Part shown: one piece after another, positions 30,487 to 40,166 of the stretch
Numbering within the stretch: position 1 is the first letter of the stretch
Layout of the letters: each line of letters starts with the position of its first letter
Source of the DNA: an uncultured Clostridium sp.
Lineage (GTDB): Bacteria; Bacillota; Clostridia; Lachnospirales; Lachnospiraceae
Assembly (NCBI GenBank): GCA_900542035.1
Contig: UQMJ01000014.1
Location: 1-63,668, forward strand
Length of the DNA: 63,668 bases
Reading direction: 5' to 3'
Position numbers and translations under genes: made by a program
The notes under the pieces: model-generated
Databases searched by the model: none
The model's input: only the letters and a program-made list of their open reading frames with translations
Told to the model about the DNA's origin: nothing

Positions 30487-33423
30487 ATGCGGGCAGATGG
30501 AACAATCATCATTGATACTGCAATAAAGACAGATGGGATGGATCCAGGAACAAAAGAAGTCGAAGCCGCAGTGAGACGAATGGCCAATAGTGTTACTGAT
30601 TTGGGTAAAAAATCAGAAATTGCCTTACAGAAACAGGCTGCTGCTTTCGCGAAGATGAACAGCGCTTATGCTGAACAGGAACGAAAGGTTAAAGATTTAA
30701 AACGTCAGATAGACGAATATGGCAGTGCTAAGATTCCTACAAAAGAGTACATTGATATACAAAATCAGATTGCCACAGCAGAAAAGAAACTGGCCCAGTT
30801 GACTGAACGGCAGGAAAAATTTCTCGGCACTGGCGGAAAGACGAATAGCAGCGCTTATAAAAAGATGCAGTATGACATTGAGGAATTGGCAAATACGATT
30901 AAGTATGCAAAGGGAGAACTGACATCTTTAGAAGCAGGTGGCGGCGCATTTATTTTGGGGAAGAATACAGATAAATTTTCGGAATTATCCGATAAATACA
31001 CGAAGGAATCCCTTAAGCTGTCGCAAATGAATGAGACATTAGGCGCATCCTATTCCAGGGTAAAAAATGAATTTACCCAGTATAAGAAACGTTTGCTTAG
31101 TGTGGATGGTGCGAATAAGAAAGCTGATAAAAGTGGGAGAGAGCTGAACAAAACTCTGAAGGGTACCAAGAAATCTGCAAAAGGTGCACAAATGAGTCTT
31201 GGAAAAATGCTGTTGACATCTATGCTGTTTAGCGCAGTATTCAGGGCAATTTCCATTGTAATGTCCGGATTAAAAGAGGGTATGGACAACCTGGCTTTGT
31301 ATTCTGATAATACAAATGCGGCTTTGTCTCTTTTGATGTCTTCTTTGACACAACTTAAAAATGCATTTGCAACTGCTTTCGATCCACTGTTACAGGTAGC
31401 TGCTCCGGCAATGGGAAAATTTATATCTTTACTGGCCGAGGCGGTAACATGGACAAGTCAGTTTTTTGCAGCATTAACCGGAAAAGATACCTATACAAAG
31501 GCTGTCAAGGTGGAGGAGGATTATGCAGATTCTATCCGAGACAGCAATGAAGCCTTAAAAGAAAAGGATAAAACCAATAAAAAGGTTCTATATTCGTTTG
31601 ACCAGCTAATCCAGGCGCAAAATAAGGATACAGATTCCGGCAAATACACAGGCCCAACACCCGATCAGATGTTTGAGACAGAACAGGTAAGCAATGAAGC
31701 GAAAACTCAGGCAGATGCTGTTAAAAAGACATTTAAGGACTTGTTTACTCCTCTTAAGGAATCCTGGATGGAAAACGGGCCTGCGGTTATGGAATCCTTA
31801 CAAAACCTTTTTACTGCAGCAAAGCAGCTTGCTAAGGATGTAGGAGCATCCTTTATGCAGGTTTGGAACGTGGAAGGATATGGAAAGGCTATTACGGACG
31901 ACCTGTTAATCACGTTTTCAAACCTTGTACAGACAGTAGCTAATCTGATTATACAGTTTGATAAAGCTTGGACTTCAGGAGATGTAGGGACAAGGATTTT
32001 GCGGCATCTGGGAGATATCATCCTGGAAATAACCGGATTCTTTCGGAGTGCATCTGAAAGCCTGAAAAATTGGGCTGCTGAATTAGACTTTACGCCATTA
32101 TTAGAAAGCTTTGACAGAATTCTGGTTACGTTAAGGCCTATAGTTGGAGATATTGGAGATGCGTTACTGTGGCTGTTAGATGAAGTTCTATTACCAATCG
32201 CAAAATGGGGAGTTGAACAGGCACTCCCAGCCGCTTTTGATTTGATTGCCAGTGCATTAAAAGTGCTGCACAGCGTCATAGTCGCATTAAAACCCCTTGG
32301 ATTGTGGTTATGGGAGAGTTTTTTAAAACCATTAGGACAGTGGGTAGCGGATTTATTTATTTCAACTCTTAACAAAATCGCTGATGGCTTGGAAAAGTTT
32401 TCAGGGTGGATTAACGACAATCAAGAGATTGTACGGGCTGGTGCGGTGGCAGTAGCCGGATTTTTTGGAGCTTGGAAGACAGTAGAACTGTTGTCGTTTA
32501 TACAGCAGTCAGGGGGCGTGATTGGTGCCTTGAAAAACATAACAAATGCACTTGCTGGATCTACGTTAGCAAAGATAAAGGATAAAGCAGAAACAGCCTA
32601 CCTAAACGCGCTCTATGCAAAGGATTTTGTGGTAAGTATAGGGAAGACGACAACCAAATTGCTGGCACAGGCTGCTGGATTTGCAAAGTCAACCGCTGCA
32701 AAATGGGCAGATGTTGCGGCGCAAAAGGCAGTAACATTGGCAACCCAGGCATGGCAGGGAATTTGTAACTTGTCGAAGATTGCTACCGATTTTTTTGCAA
32801 CCTCAATGGGAGGATTAGCCTTAAAAATAGGAGCAGTGGTTGCAATATTTGTGACTGTACAAAAATTGGCATCCTATGTTGCACAGGCATGGGACAAAAT
32901 GACTCCTGGGGAGCAGGTTGTTACAAGCATTATGGCTGTAGCTGGTGCAATAGCTCTGGTAGTGGCAGTAGTTGCAGCATTTATGAAAGATGTAACTACT
33001 CTTATGGTGGCTGGTTCGGTTGCAGCGATAGCTGGATTTTCTATAGCAGGAATTGCTTATGGAGCAAACCAGCGTAGCAGCAGTGGCAGAAGCAGGGGAA
33101 GCAGTCAATATACTGGGTATACGCCGGCTTACGCAGCAGTGCCTTACAGGATGCCAAGACTTGCTACCGGTACAGTTGTTCCTCCGCGAGCTGGAGAGTT
33201 TGCAGCAATTCTGGGCGATAATAACCGAGAAACAGAGATTGTATCCCCTCTGTCAACCATGAAGCAGGCATTTAAAGAGGCTCTTTCTGAAACGGGCATG
33301 AACGGTGGAGGAAGAGATATTAATATTGAACTGATAGTGGACGGTCAGAGATTTGCAAGGGCGGTATATAAAGCTAATAACCAGGAAAAACAACGGGTAG
33401 GACTACGGATGGTGAATGCATGA
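30487..33423 (+). CDS. Tail tape measure protein
   Basis: 978 aa. Coiled-coil N-terminal third, several hydrophobic stretches (~residues 235-260, 570-620, 770-860) and a C-terminus with MPRLATGTVVPPRAGEFAAILGDNNRETEIVSPLSTM, the standard tape-measure tail motif. At about 0.15 nm per residue the tail would be roughly 145-150 nm; this is a family rule of thumb. No lysozyme or peptidase domain is evident. Confidence 0.93.
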   Translation: MRADGTIIIDTAIKTDGMDPGTKEVEAAVRRMANSVTDLGKKSEIALQKQAAAFAKMNSAYAEQERKVKDLKRQIDEYGSAKIPTKEYIDIQNQIATAEKKLAQLTERQEKFLGTGGKTNSSAYKKMQYDIEELANTIKYAKGELTSLEAGGGAFILGKNTDKFSELSDKYTKESLKLSQMNETLGASYSRVKNEFTQYKKRLLSVDGANKKADKSGRELNKTLKGTKKSAKGAQMSLGKMLLTSMLFSAVFRAISIVMSGLKEGMDNLALYSDNTNAALSLLMSSLTQLKNAFATAFDPLLQVAAPAMGKFISLLAEAVTWTSQFFAALTGKDTYTKAVKVEEDYADSIRDSNEALKEKDKTNKKVLYSFDQLIQAQNKDTDSGKYTGPTPDQMFETEQVSNEAKTQADAVKKTFKDLFTPLKESWMENGPAVMESLQNLFTAAKQLAKDVGASFMQVWNVEGYGKAITDDLLITFSNLVQTVANLIIQFDKAWTSGDVGTRILRHLGDIILEITGFFRSASESLKNWAAELDFTPLLESFDRILVTLRPIVGDIGDALLWLLDEVLLPIAKWGVEQALPAAFDLIASALKVLHSVIVALKPLGLWLWESFLKPLGQWVADLFISTLNKIADGLEKFSGWINDNQEIVRAGAVAVAGFFGAWKTVELLSFIQQSGGVIGALKNITNALAGSTLAKIKDKAETAYLNALYAKDFVVSIGKTTTKLLAQAAGFAKSTAAKWADVAAQKAVTLATQAWQGICNLSKIATDFFATSMGGLALKIGAVVAIFVTVQKLASYVAQAWDKMTPGEQVVTSIMAVAGAIALVVAVVAAFMKDVTTLMVAGSVAAIAGFSIAGIAYGANQRSSSGRSRGSSQYTGYTPAYAAVPYRMPRLATGTVVPPRAGEFAAILGDNNRETEIVSPLSTMKQAFKEALSETGMNGGGRDINIELIVDGQRFARAVYKANNQEKQRVGLRMVNA

Positions 33424-33824
33424 TGAAAGGAAATGGGATTTTTTCGATAGATGGACTCAATCTGAGGCTGTGGGTAACGTCTCTAAAACGAAAATTTGCA
33501 GTAACAGATAGTGAAAATTCCGGACGTGTACAGTCAGCTGAAATGTACCGAGATGTGATAGGCACATTTTACAATTATACTGTGACTGTTGAACCAGATA
33601 AGAGCAATCGGGCGGATTATGATACCTTTTATGAGATGATCTCCGCCCCAACGCCATCTCATAGTCTGATATTTCCGTATGGCCAGGATACACTTGAATT
33701 TAAGGCCTACGTGACAAGTGGAGAAGACAGCCTAAAAAAGACAAGGGATGCATATGGAAATGAATTAAATATGTGGTCGGGGCTGTCCGTTGACTTTGTA
33801 GCCATGGCTCCACAGAGGAGATAG
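33420..33824 (+). CDS. Distal tail-type protein
   Basis: 134 aa (MMKGNGIFSIDGLNLRLWVTSLKRKF). YNYTVTVEPDKSNRADYDTFYEMISAPTPSHSLIFPYGQDTLEFKAYV resembles the Dit N-terminal beta-sandwich seen in small distal tail proteins. It overlaps the tape measure stop and precedes the tail hub gene. Confidence 0.75.
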   Translation: MMKGNGIFSIDGLNLRLWVTSLKRKFAVTDSENSGRVQSAEMYRDVIGTFYNYTVTVEPDKSNRADYDTFYEMISAPTPSHSLIFPYGQDTLEFKAYVTSGEDSLKKTRDAYGNELNMWSGLSVDFVAMAPQRR

Positions 33825-33827
33825 GAT

Positions 33828-35627
33828 ATGTTTATCAAACTGGAAAACAGGCAGCGGAAAGCTGTAAATAGGGAAGAAAAGACAGGATTAAAAATCGTAT
33901 ATGATGACGTGGCTCCTTACGCAAAAGAGAATAGTAATCCCCAGATAATGGAGATTGGGCTGCGGCCGCATATAGGGTTATATCCTCAAAAAGAGCTATG
34001 TCCTAGGCCAACGGTGGTTAAAAAAGAATTTCCAGACCTGCGCCGCAATGATTTGAATTATCCAGGATACGCATTGTGTTATCCAGGTTTTTCGTTACTG
34101 AACGGGGAGTATATCAATCTTCCGGATAAGCCACAGGAGCTTGGGTATATCAGTGATGCGTGGAGTAATGAAAATGGACGTTTCAGTTATGTATATTCGT
34201 ATGAGGGGTTAATGCCAAAAAGTGGTTTATATCCCAAGATTTTCCTGTTCCCAGAAAAAAGCTTAAGAATGGATATGAATGCTCCGGTACTTACCATAAC
34301 GTTCAACCAGAAGTTTTCCAGTGTAGGTATCCTGCTAACATTCAATATGTTGTCAAATGATTATGCAACAGATCTGGATATTAAATGGTACGAAGATGGA
34401 AGGCTGATATCAGAAAAGAATTTCCAACCTGATAGTGACAGGTTTTTCTGCAGTAATTACGTACAGAAATATAACATGATTACCATTACCTTCAAGAAGA
34501 CGTCCAAACCATTCCGGCCAGTATTTTTGACCAGAATTGATTACGGAATCTATCGTGATTTTAGGAGTGATGAGATATCAGTGATTGACTGCATTCAAGA
34601 GATTAATGCAATCTCGGAAAATATCAGTATTAATACGCTATCATTTACGGTAAGAACCAGATCCAATGTTCCGTTTGACCTGCAGAAAAAACAGAAGCTG
34701 TCTGTTTATTTTGATGAGAGCTTAATTGGCAACTTCTATCTGAAGAATGGAGCCAGAAAAAATGTGTTTGATTATTATCTGGATGCTCACGATGCTATAG
34801 GAATTTTAGATGGGAATGAATTTGCCGGAGGAATCTACAACGGGGAAACAGTTGCAGATGTAATACACCAGATTTTTGAAGGGGAAGACTTCACTTACAG
34901 AGTGGATGAAACACTGGCATCTGAAAAACTTTACGGTTATATCCCTTATACGACAAAAAGAAATGCTCTTGTGCAGATTGCCTTTGCAATAGGGGCCATT
35001 ATCGACACATCAAATTATGATGGAGTAGTTATCTATCCGCAGCAAACAGACATAAGCGGGAGATTTTTGGAAAACGAAACCTTTGAAGGGGTAACATTGG
35101 AGCACGCAGATATTGTAACTGGAGTGCGCCTTACAGTACATACCTATCAGCCTGGAGAGGAAATAGAGGAACTGTATAATGGTGTACTGGACGGAACGGT
35201 AGAAATCGTATTATCAGACCCGCACCATTCTTTTAGCATAGAAGGAGGAAAAATCCAGAAGTCAGGCCCTAATAATGTGGTGGTAACTGGAACCGGAAAA
35301 ACTGTTATAATAACAGGTAAGACGTATGTGCACAGCACGACCCAAATGCTCAAAGAGAACCCTGATATTACTTACAATAAAAATGTAAAAGAGGTAACAG
35401 ATGCAACTCTTATCCATTCAGGGAATGCAGAGCAGGCCTTAGAGCGTATCTATCATTATTACCAGCGCGCGGAAAGCGTTGTCGGAGATGTAATTCTAGG
35501 GAATAGAGTTATTGGACAGCAGGTATCCATCAATACAGAGTATGACGGAGAGAAGACAGGAACTATAGAAAGTGTGGATTACAGCTTTGGAAGAGAAATG
35601 AAAGCGAGGATAAAAATCCATGAATGA
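33828..35627 (+). CDS. Tail hub / receptor-associated protein
   Basis: 599 aa. The N-terminus contains the repeated GLRPHIGLYPQKELCP type stretch and GLYPKIFLFPEKSL. The middle and C-terminal parts (VIDCIQEINAISENISINTLSFTVRT; LDAHDAIGILDGNEFAGG) fit a tail hub (gp27-like) protein of siphophages. It forms the baseplate centre and perhaps the membrane-facing tip. Confidence 0.78.
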   Translation: MFIKLENRQRKAVNREEKTGLKIVYDDVAPYAKENSNPQIMEIGLRPHIGLYPQKELCPRPTVVKKEFPDLRRNDLNYPGYALCYPGFSLLNGEYINLPDKPQELGYISDAWSNENGRFSYVYSYEGLMPKSGLYPKIFLFPEKSLRMDMNAPVLTITFNQKFSSVGILLTFNMLSNDYATDLDIKWYEDGRLISEKNFQPDSDRFFCSNYVQKYNMITITFKKTSKPFRPVFLTRIDYGIYRDFRSDEISVIDCIQEINAISENISINTLSFTVRTRSNVPFDLQKKQKLSVYFDESLIGNFYLKNGARKNVFDYYLDAHDAIGILDGNEFAGGIYNGETVADVIHQIFEGEDFTYRVDETLASEKLYGYIPYTTKRNALVQIAFAIGAIIDTSNYDGVVIYPQQTDISGRFLENETFEGVTLEHADIVTGVRLTVHTYQPGEEIEELYNGVLDGTVEIVLSDPHHSFSIEGGKIQKSGPNNVVVTGTGKTVIITGKTYVHSTTQMLKENPDITYNKNVKEVTDATLIHSGNAEQALERIYHYYQRAESVVGDVILGNRVIGQQVSINTEYDGEKTGTIESVDYSFGREMKARIKIHE

Positions 35628-36060
35628 ATACATAGATAATCTTGTGTTTGACCGAACTCAGGCAGATCTGGATAAATTAACTAAGAAAGCTTACATAGAC
35701 TATCAGGACTTAATTAGGGTTGAATCAGCGGTTAAGTGGATATCTTATATCCTTAATGTAAAAGGATATCGGAATGTGACGAAAAATCGATTGGACTGGA
35801 ATATGAATGATTTCCGGACTGATGTTGATATGGAACGACTAAGAAATAATATATTGACAGTACGTGAGGCATATTATACTCCGGACAGCACACCACTTAC
35901 GCCAGATCGAATTACATACACCTCTATCTATCAGGCAAATGCAATAGAAAAAATACTATATGATCTAGGGACGCTTGCAGAGAAGATAGAACCTGGACAT
36001 CATCATCTTGCATTTCGATTAGGAACCAGACCGTTGGGAAACAGGAGTGAAGCATTGTGA
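35620..36060 (+). CDS. Baseplate-region protein
   Basis: 146 aa, helical (FDRTQADLDKLTKKAYIDYQDLIRVESAVKWI) with LDWNMNDFRTDVDMERLRNNI. This kind of protein occurs between hub and fibre genes in Lachnospiraceae prophages; probably a fibre-attachment or baseplate component. Overlaps the hub by 8 bp. Confidence 0.7.
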   Translation: MNEYIDNLVFDRTQADLDKLTKKAYIDYQDLIRVESAVKWISYILNVKGYRNVTKNRLDWNMNDFRTDVDMERLRNNILTVREAYYTPDSTPLTPDRITYTSIYQANAIEKILYDLGTLAEKIEPGHHHLAFRLGTRPLGNRSEAL

Positions 36061-36539
36061 AGTTAAAAGAAGATTATAAGAATGATAAATATTCTGGTAA
36101 AAGAAAATACCGGATGACACAGAATGGAGATGAGACAGTATCACTTGATGACGCAACGGAATATTTGGAAAGTGGAGATATCTTCAATGCCGATGATATC
36201 AATGCTACAAACAGACAAGTAAATAAAAATACAAAAGGAGTATCTGAATTAGATGCAGGAGTAAAAGAACTTAAAGGGGTAAGAGTGGTAACTATATCCG
36301 AAACAGGGTGGTCAGCTTCCGCTCCTTATACACAGACTGTGGTTATCCCTGATATAAAGGCCGGAAGTCCAGTAATTGCCCAGAAATTAATAGGGACACT
36401 AGATGAAACGGTTGTTAACAAACAGAAAGAAGCGTGGAATTGCGTGGACAGAATAGACGTACAGGATGGAAAGATTGTGTTGTATTGTTACGGACAGAAA
36501 CCTAAAATCCAATTCGGAATAGTGATTAAGGGGGTATAA
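36057..36539 (+). CDS. Putative tail appendage protein
   Basis: 160 aa, GTG start overlapping the previous stop. The first part (YLESGDIFNADDINATNRQVN) resembles the fibre N-terminal attachment segment; the C-terminal part (GWSASAPYTQTVVIPDIKAGSPVIAQ) is a phage-tail beta domain common at fibre ends. Confidence 0.7.
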   Translation: MKLKEDYKNDKYSGKRKYRMTQNGDETVSLDDATEYLESGDIFNADDINATNRQVNKNTKGVSELDAGVKELKGVRVVTISETGWSASAPYTQTVVIPDIKAGSPVIAQKLIGTLDETVVNKQKEAWNCVDRIDVQDGKIVLYCYGQKPKIQFGIVIKGV

Positions 36540-36544
36540 GCAGG

Positions 36545-36967
36545 ATGGATGCGGTATTGCTATCATCAGGAGGAGAAAAATTTTTCCCCAATAATTATTC
36601 TGCTACGCCACAAAAGGTGCGCGCAGGGAAGAAATTTAAGGGTCTGGGTAGTTATGAGACACAAGTAGGAGAATTACCAGAAATATCGCAGGTTGAGCAT
36701 ACCTTGCCAGTAAATGGAACTTATAACATTCAGCCAGGAATACATAATGGCCAGGATCGTATCTATCAGCAGATTCCTACAAAAGGTAATATGGAGATTA
36801 CACCAACAGCTGCAGGAGATACGATAGGAGTGAATGAAAACTATATGCTTCAAGATGTAGTAATACAACCGCTCGATAACTTTCGGCCGGAAGTTATCAA
36901 AAAAGGAGTGACTGTGGGCTATGGAGACGGCGCATTAACCGGAAAATTCCAGGGCTTTGTGGATTGA
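36545..36967 (+). CDS. Tail fibre-type protein, first of tandem pair
   Basis: 140 aa. SSGGEKFFPNNYSATPQKVRAGKKFKGLG and HTLPVNGTYNIQPGIHNGQDRIYQQIPT, ending in FRPEVIKKGVTVGYGDGALTGKFQGF. The next gene has the same architecture, so they arose by duplication. Such modules are typical virion tail/fibre elements that repeat around glycine-rich turns. Confidence 0.75.
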   Translation: MDAVLLSSGGEKFFPNNYSATPQKVRAGKKFKGLGSYETQVGELPEISQVEHTLPVNGTYNIQPGIHNGQDRIYQQIPTKGNMEITPTAAGDTIGVNENYMLQDVVIQPLDNFRPEVIKKGVTVGYGDGALTGKFQGFVD

Positions 36968-36976
36968 GGTAACAAA

Positions 36977-37912
36977 ATGGATGCATTATTAAAAAAGAAT
37001 GGCGGAAAGATTGATGTAAGTGATCTGACAGCAAAACCAGAAGATGTGGCAGAAGGCGAAACCTTTTTAGGAAATGGAAATGCAGATAAGAAAACGGGAA
37101 ATTTAAAAAATATAGGAACCCCTAAGTATACGTTGCCTGTAAATGAATTATTGACGCTTCCACCAGGAATATATGAAGGCGGAACAGTTACACAAAGTAT
37201 ACCAACCCTTGGAGAACAAAGAATATATCCAGGGAAGAACGTTGTTATATTACCGACAGCAGAAAAATATATGACAGGTAATATTATCTTGGAACCGATT
37301 CGGAATCTAACCCCAGATGTTATCAAAAAAGGGGAATACGTCGGTGGTGTGGGACCTGGAACCTGGGAGGGTTACGTGAATGATACACCGCTAACCCCGT
37401 ACTATAACGGTGCATTTTACCAAGGGCAAAGCGCCATGGTATTGACCGGAAATCCAAACGAAGAATTGGAAAGCAGACAAGGCCCTTACCGCGGATACGT
37501 AGGGAATCTCGCTTTTCAGAGAGATCGTATCCATGTGAATCATCCGCGAGATAATCAAATAACCACAAGTGGAATAGTATTTAACGTGCCGTATAACTTT
37601 GAAAATATTGATTCTGCCTATGTGACAGCGGTTGTGACGACAGCAAATGAAGCAGGGGGAGAAATACGAGTTATATTGGCTCAGAAACGAGTAACGAACT
37701 GGATAAGAAATTATGCGTCATCGTATAATCCGGATCTAGGAACCGTGTACGCGGATGTTACTATGTTTGACGCAGATGCCGACCACTTCGCAGATCTGTA
37801 TGAATACCATATCAGTCCTGTCGCTGCAGAAGCGTATCTATATGTAATATGCGTAAGTAGATACGCTCAGACAAAAGACATATACAGTGTCGAACTTGAA
37901 GAAAAAAGATAG
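36977..37912 (+). CDS. Tail fibre-type protein, second of tandem pair
   Basis: 311 aa. Residues 1-~130 parallel the preceding protein (DLTAKPEDVAEGETFLGNG, YTLPVNELLTLPPGIYEGG, LTPDVIKKGEYVGGVGPGTWEGY). The C-terminal 180 residues are an added beta-rich domain without recognised family, possibly receptor binding. Confidence 0.75.
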   Translation: MDALLKKNGGKIDVSDLTAKPEDVAEGETFLGNGNADKKTGNLKNIGTPKYTLPVNELLTLPPGIYEGGTVTQSIPTLGEQRIYPGKNVVILPTAEKYMTGNIILEPIRNLTPDVIKKGEYVGGVGPGTWEGYVNDTPLTPYYNGAFYQGQSAMVLTGNPNEELESRQGPYRGYVGNLAFQRDRIHVNHPRDNQITTSGIVFNVPYNFENIDSAYVTAVVTTANEAGGEIRVILAQKRVTNWIRNYASSYNPDLGTVYADVTMFDADADHFADLYEYHISPVAAEAYLYVICVSRYAQTKDIYSVELEEKR

Positions 37913-37929
37913 AAAGGGTTGCATGAATT

Positions 37930-38451
37930 ATGGAAAATGAAGTTATGAATCTAGCAGAAAAGACGGTATCAGCATTGGAAACAACACTGCAAGCTGTAGA
38001 ACCCTATGTGCCGACAAAATACGTAGATTATAGTGAGCCAGATATAGACGCAGAGCATCTCAATCATGCAGAAAATGCGATCAAACTGGCCACAGATGCT
38101 CTTAACTTGGCAATTAGTACAATTAATACCCTGAGTAGTGCTGTTGATCAACTAAATAGGGATATAGGGTCGGGATATTTCAAAATGCGCGTCAAAACTG
38201 TGACTATAGTCTTAATGATACGAGAATGTAACTTCTCGAATGGAAAATGCTCTGTTCCAGCCGAAGAGCTATTCGGTTATACCCCGAAATGGGGGAGCGC
38301 CGTCTGCCAATCGTTATTGCTGAACGAGTCCGTAGTAGTACCAAGCATGCATTATGATAACGGTAATGCCTACACCATCACATTGCAAAACCGGCTTGAT
38401 TACACTGGTATCGCATGGATAACTGCTATGGTAATTGCCAATATTAGTTAA
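37930..38451 (+). CDS. Phase-variable tail fibre: constant N-terminus plus cassette A
   Basis: 173 aa as now arranged. Residues 1-78 are constant: a fibre N-terminus with YVPTKYVDYSEPDIDAEHLN and a helical stalk up to QLNRD. The recombination site (38156-38167) is in frame at this point. The following ~95 residues are cassette A, a tip with MIRECNFSNGKCSVP and a C-terminal LDYTGIAWITAMVI. The stop overlaps the stop of convergent cassette B in TTAA. Inversion at the site would swap the tip. Confidence 0.85.
   Translation: MENEVMNLAEKTVSALETTLQAVEPYVPTKYVDYSEPDIDAEHLNHAENAIKLATDALNLAISTINTLSSAVDQLNRDIGSGYFKMRVKTVTIVLMIRECNFSNGKCSVPAEELFGYTPKWGSAVCQSLLLNESVVVPSMHYDNGNAYTITLQNRLDYTGIAWITAMVIANIS
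38156..38167 (+). repeat. Shufflon site S1 (fixed site in the fibre gene)
   Basis: ATAGGGATATAG, codons R-D-I of the fibre gene. Shares the 10-bp core ATAGGGATAT with S2-S4 but lacks the AATAAT extension on its left. Confidence 0.8.
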
Positions 38452-38774
38452 TTGGCTACTAAATACACCAGATAAAATCTGATTTCGTTCACTAAGTCCT
38501 GATTTTGATTAACCCTAACCACCCCATATTGGTCATCTATATCCGCAACTATTGGGATTGTAATTCCGGTACTGGTATTTCTTCCGACAGCACATATGTG
38601 CATATTGGTACTTTCCGGCTTCCATGGAAGAGAAAATAAAGACTCTTGGGCAATTAACGCCCCCGATTCTTTAAACGCCCAGATTTCGCAGAAAGCTATT
38701 TTGCCTATGCGCTTACAATTATTAGTTGTGACTTTGGCACTCCAGGGTTTGGCTTGACCTGTTATAACAGTCAT
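38448..38774 (-). CDS. Silent fibre tip cassette B
   Basis: 108 codons, reverse strand, in frame from site S2. It has no promoter or RBS of its own; the apparent ATG is part of the site (GATATGAC). A fusion after S1/S2 inversion would read ...QLNRDMTVITG... and give a 186-aa fibre. Sequence unrelated to A (WAFKESGALIAQESLFSLPW; C-terminal EIRFYLVYLVAN). Only the stop region overlaps A. Confidence 0.75.
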   Translation of the reverse strand: MTVITGQAKPWSAKVTTNNCKRIGKIAFCEIWAFKESGALIAQESLFSLPWKPESTNMHICAVGRNTSTGITIPIVADIDDQYGVVRVNQNQDLVNEIRFYLVYLVAN

Positions 38775-38790
38775 ATCCCTATATTATTGA
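38773..38790 (-). repeat. Shufflon site S2
   Basis: On the minus strand TCAATAATATAGGGATAT. Inverted relative to S1, so recombination with S1 flips about 0.63 kb and exchanges cassette A for B. Confidence 0.8.
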
Positions 38791-38844
38791 GTAACTGTCT
38801 GTCTCTTCCTGGATTGTGTAGAATGGGCAGGAAGGAGGGATATC

Positions 38845-39840
38845 ATGATAGAGAGGATACTTGAGAACGTGGTTAATGCAATGGTTCCACATCTAACGCC
38901 AGAGCAGTTGGAGACACTCAATAACGTACTGTACATCAATTTCCATGACGTGGAAGTGCAGGAGCAGCGGACAGAGTTGGTAACCAGAGGAATTGATGGG
39001 GATGAAGCCAAGATACGGATGTTTGTGGCCAGCAAGAAGGCTGTAAACCGGCAAAATAACACTCTACTGCAATATACCAGAGAAATCCGGAATATGCTGG
39101 CCTTCTTAGGAAAGAGGCTGGAGGATATTACCGGTATGGACTTGCGGTATTACTACGGCGTAATGCGAGAGCAGCGAGGGATTAGGATGTCTACCATGCA
39201 GACCAGATTACATTATCTGAGCAGCTTCTGGGATTTCTTGACAGCAGAAGAGCTGGTGCACAATAACCCAGTCAAAAAGGTTGGCCTGTTAAAATTGGAA
39301 AAAACCATCAAAAAGCCATTCAGCGCCGAAGAGATGGAAGCACTTAGGACAGGCTGCAACACGCTTAGAGACAGGGCATTGGTAGAGTTTTTGTATTCTA
39401 CTGGCGTCCGTGTCTCTGAACTGGTGGCGCTGAATGTAAGCGACATAGAGATGAGCAAGCAAGAGTTGATTGTATATGGAAAGGGCAGTAAGGAGCGAAA
39501 GACTTATCTGACGGACAGCGCAAAGTTCTACTTGAAGCGTTATCTGGATGAACGAAAGGCTAGGAACCAAGAACCATTGTTCGTAACATTGGATTATCCT
39601 CACAATCGTCTGACGGTCGCCGGTGTGCAGCATATGTTACGGCAACTGGGGCAGCGTAGTGGAGTTGATAACGTGCATCCGCACCGGTTCAGGAGGACAA
39701 TCGCTACAGACCTGCTTAACAGGGGGATGCCAATTGAACAGGTCAAGGAATTTCTGGGACATGAGAAGCTTGATACAACAATGATATATTGTACCGTCAA
39801 GACGGAGAGTGTCCAGGCATCTCATAGGAAGTATGCATAA
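38845..39840 (+). CDS. Tyrosine recombinase, putative shufflase of the fibre region
   Basis: 331 aa. An N-terminal extra segment (~50 aa) is followed by a SAM-like core-binding domain and the catalytic domain: R in STGVRVSEL, K in GKGSKERKTYL, HRFRR, H in FLGHEKLDTT and nucleophile Y in MIYCTV. It resembles XerC/D and Rci-type enzymes more than the prophage integrase at 57-1193. It lies inside the invertible region between cassette pairs, typical of a dedicated invertase. AAGGAGGG precedes the ATG. Confidence 0.88.
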   Translation: MIERILENVVNAMVPHLTPEQLETLNNVLYINFHDVEVQEQRTELVTRGIDGDEAKIRMFVASKKAVNRQNNTLLQYTREIRNMLAFLGKRLEDITGMDLRYYYGVMREQRGIRMSTMQTRLHYLSSFWDFLTAEELVHNNPVKKVGLLKLEKTIKKPFSAEEMEALRTGCNTLRDRALVEFLYSTGVRVSELVALNVSDIEMSKQELIVYGKGSKERKTYLTDSAKFYLKRYLDERKARNQEPLFVTLDYPHNRLTVAGVQHMLRQLGQRSGVDNVHPHRFRRTIATDLLNRGMPIEQVKEFLGHEKLDTTMIYCTVKTESVQASHRKYA

Positions 39841-39872
39841 TTAATACTCTAAATATGCTTTTTAAGCAGGCC

Positions 39873-39906
39873 AAAAGGGTTGCTCTATTAAGTGCAGCCT
39901 TTTTGA
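39873..39906 (+). terminator. Terminator after the recombinase gene
   Basis: AAAAGGGTTGC and GCAGCCTTTTT arms (one G-U) followed by T. Closes the recombinase unit before site S3. Confidence 0.55.
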
Positions 39907-39940
39907 AAAAAATATCAACGAAAAGGAGGTGGTGTAAGGC

Positions 39941-39960
39941 TTAATAATATAGGGATATAG
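39941..39960 (+). repeat. Shufflon site S3
   Basis: TTAATAATATAGGGATATAG, same orientation as S1; identical over these 20 bases to S4 in inverse. Confidence 0.82.
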
Positions 39961-40166
39961 TGGCAGCATTACCTAATAAGGTATTGGAAGGCGGCACCAT
40001 ATCAGGAAAAAAGGATGGAATCTACACCATACTCAATCCAACTGATGGATGGGACTCAGGATACTACTTTGTAATTAGTTCTGTTGGTGCTACTATTGCC
40101 CTTAACCTTAACACTAGCAAAATGAAATACCGCAGTGGTGGGGATTGGGTTAATTTGGCTAACTAG
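39960..40166 (+). CDS. Silent fibre tip cassette C
   Basis: 68 codons, in frame from S3 (R-D-I-V-A-A-L-P...). The GTG at 39960 is within the site edge; an SD-like AAAGGAGG lies ~32 bp upstream, too far to use. KVLEGGTISGKKDGIYTILNPTDGWDSG and ending GGDWVNLAN. Unrelated to A, B, D. Its end overlaps cassette D by 8 bp. Needs an S3/S4 flip before it can join S1. Confidence 0.7.
   Translation: MAALPNKVLEGGTISGKKDGIYTILNPTDGWDSGYYFVISSVGATIALNLNTSKMKYRSGGDWVNLAN

Noticed and set aside
29784..30587. 267-codon ORF antisense to the Gp15-type gene
   Set aside because: Shadow of a well-supported gene; serine-rich and without RBS.
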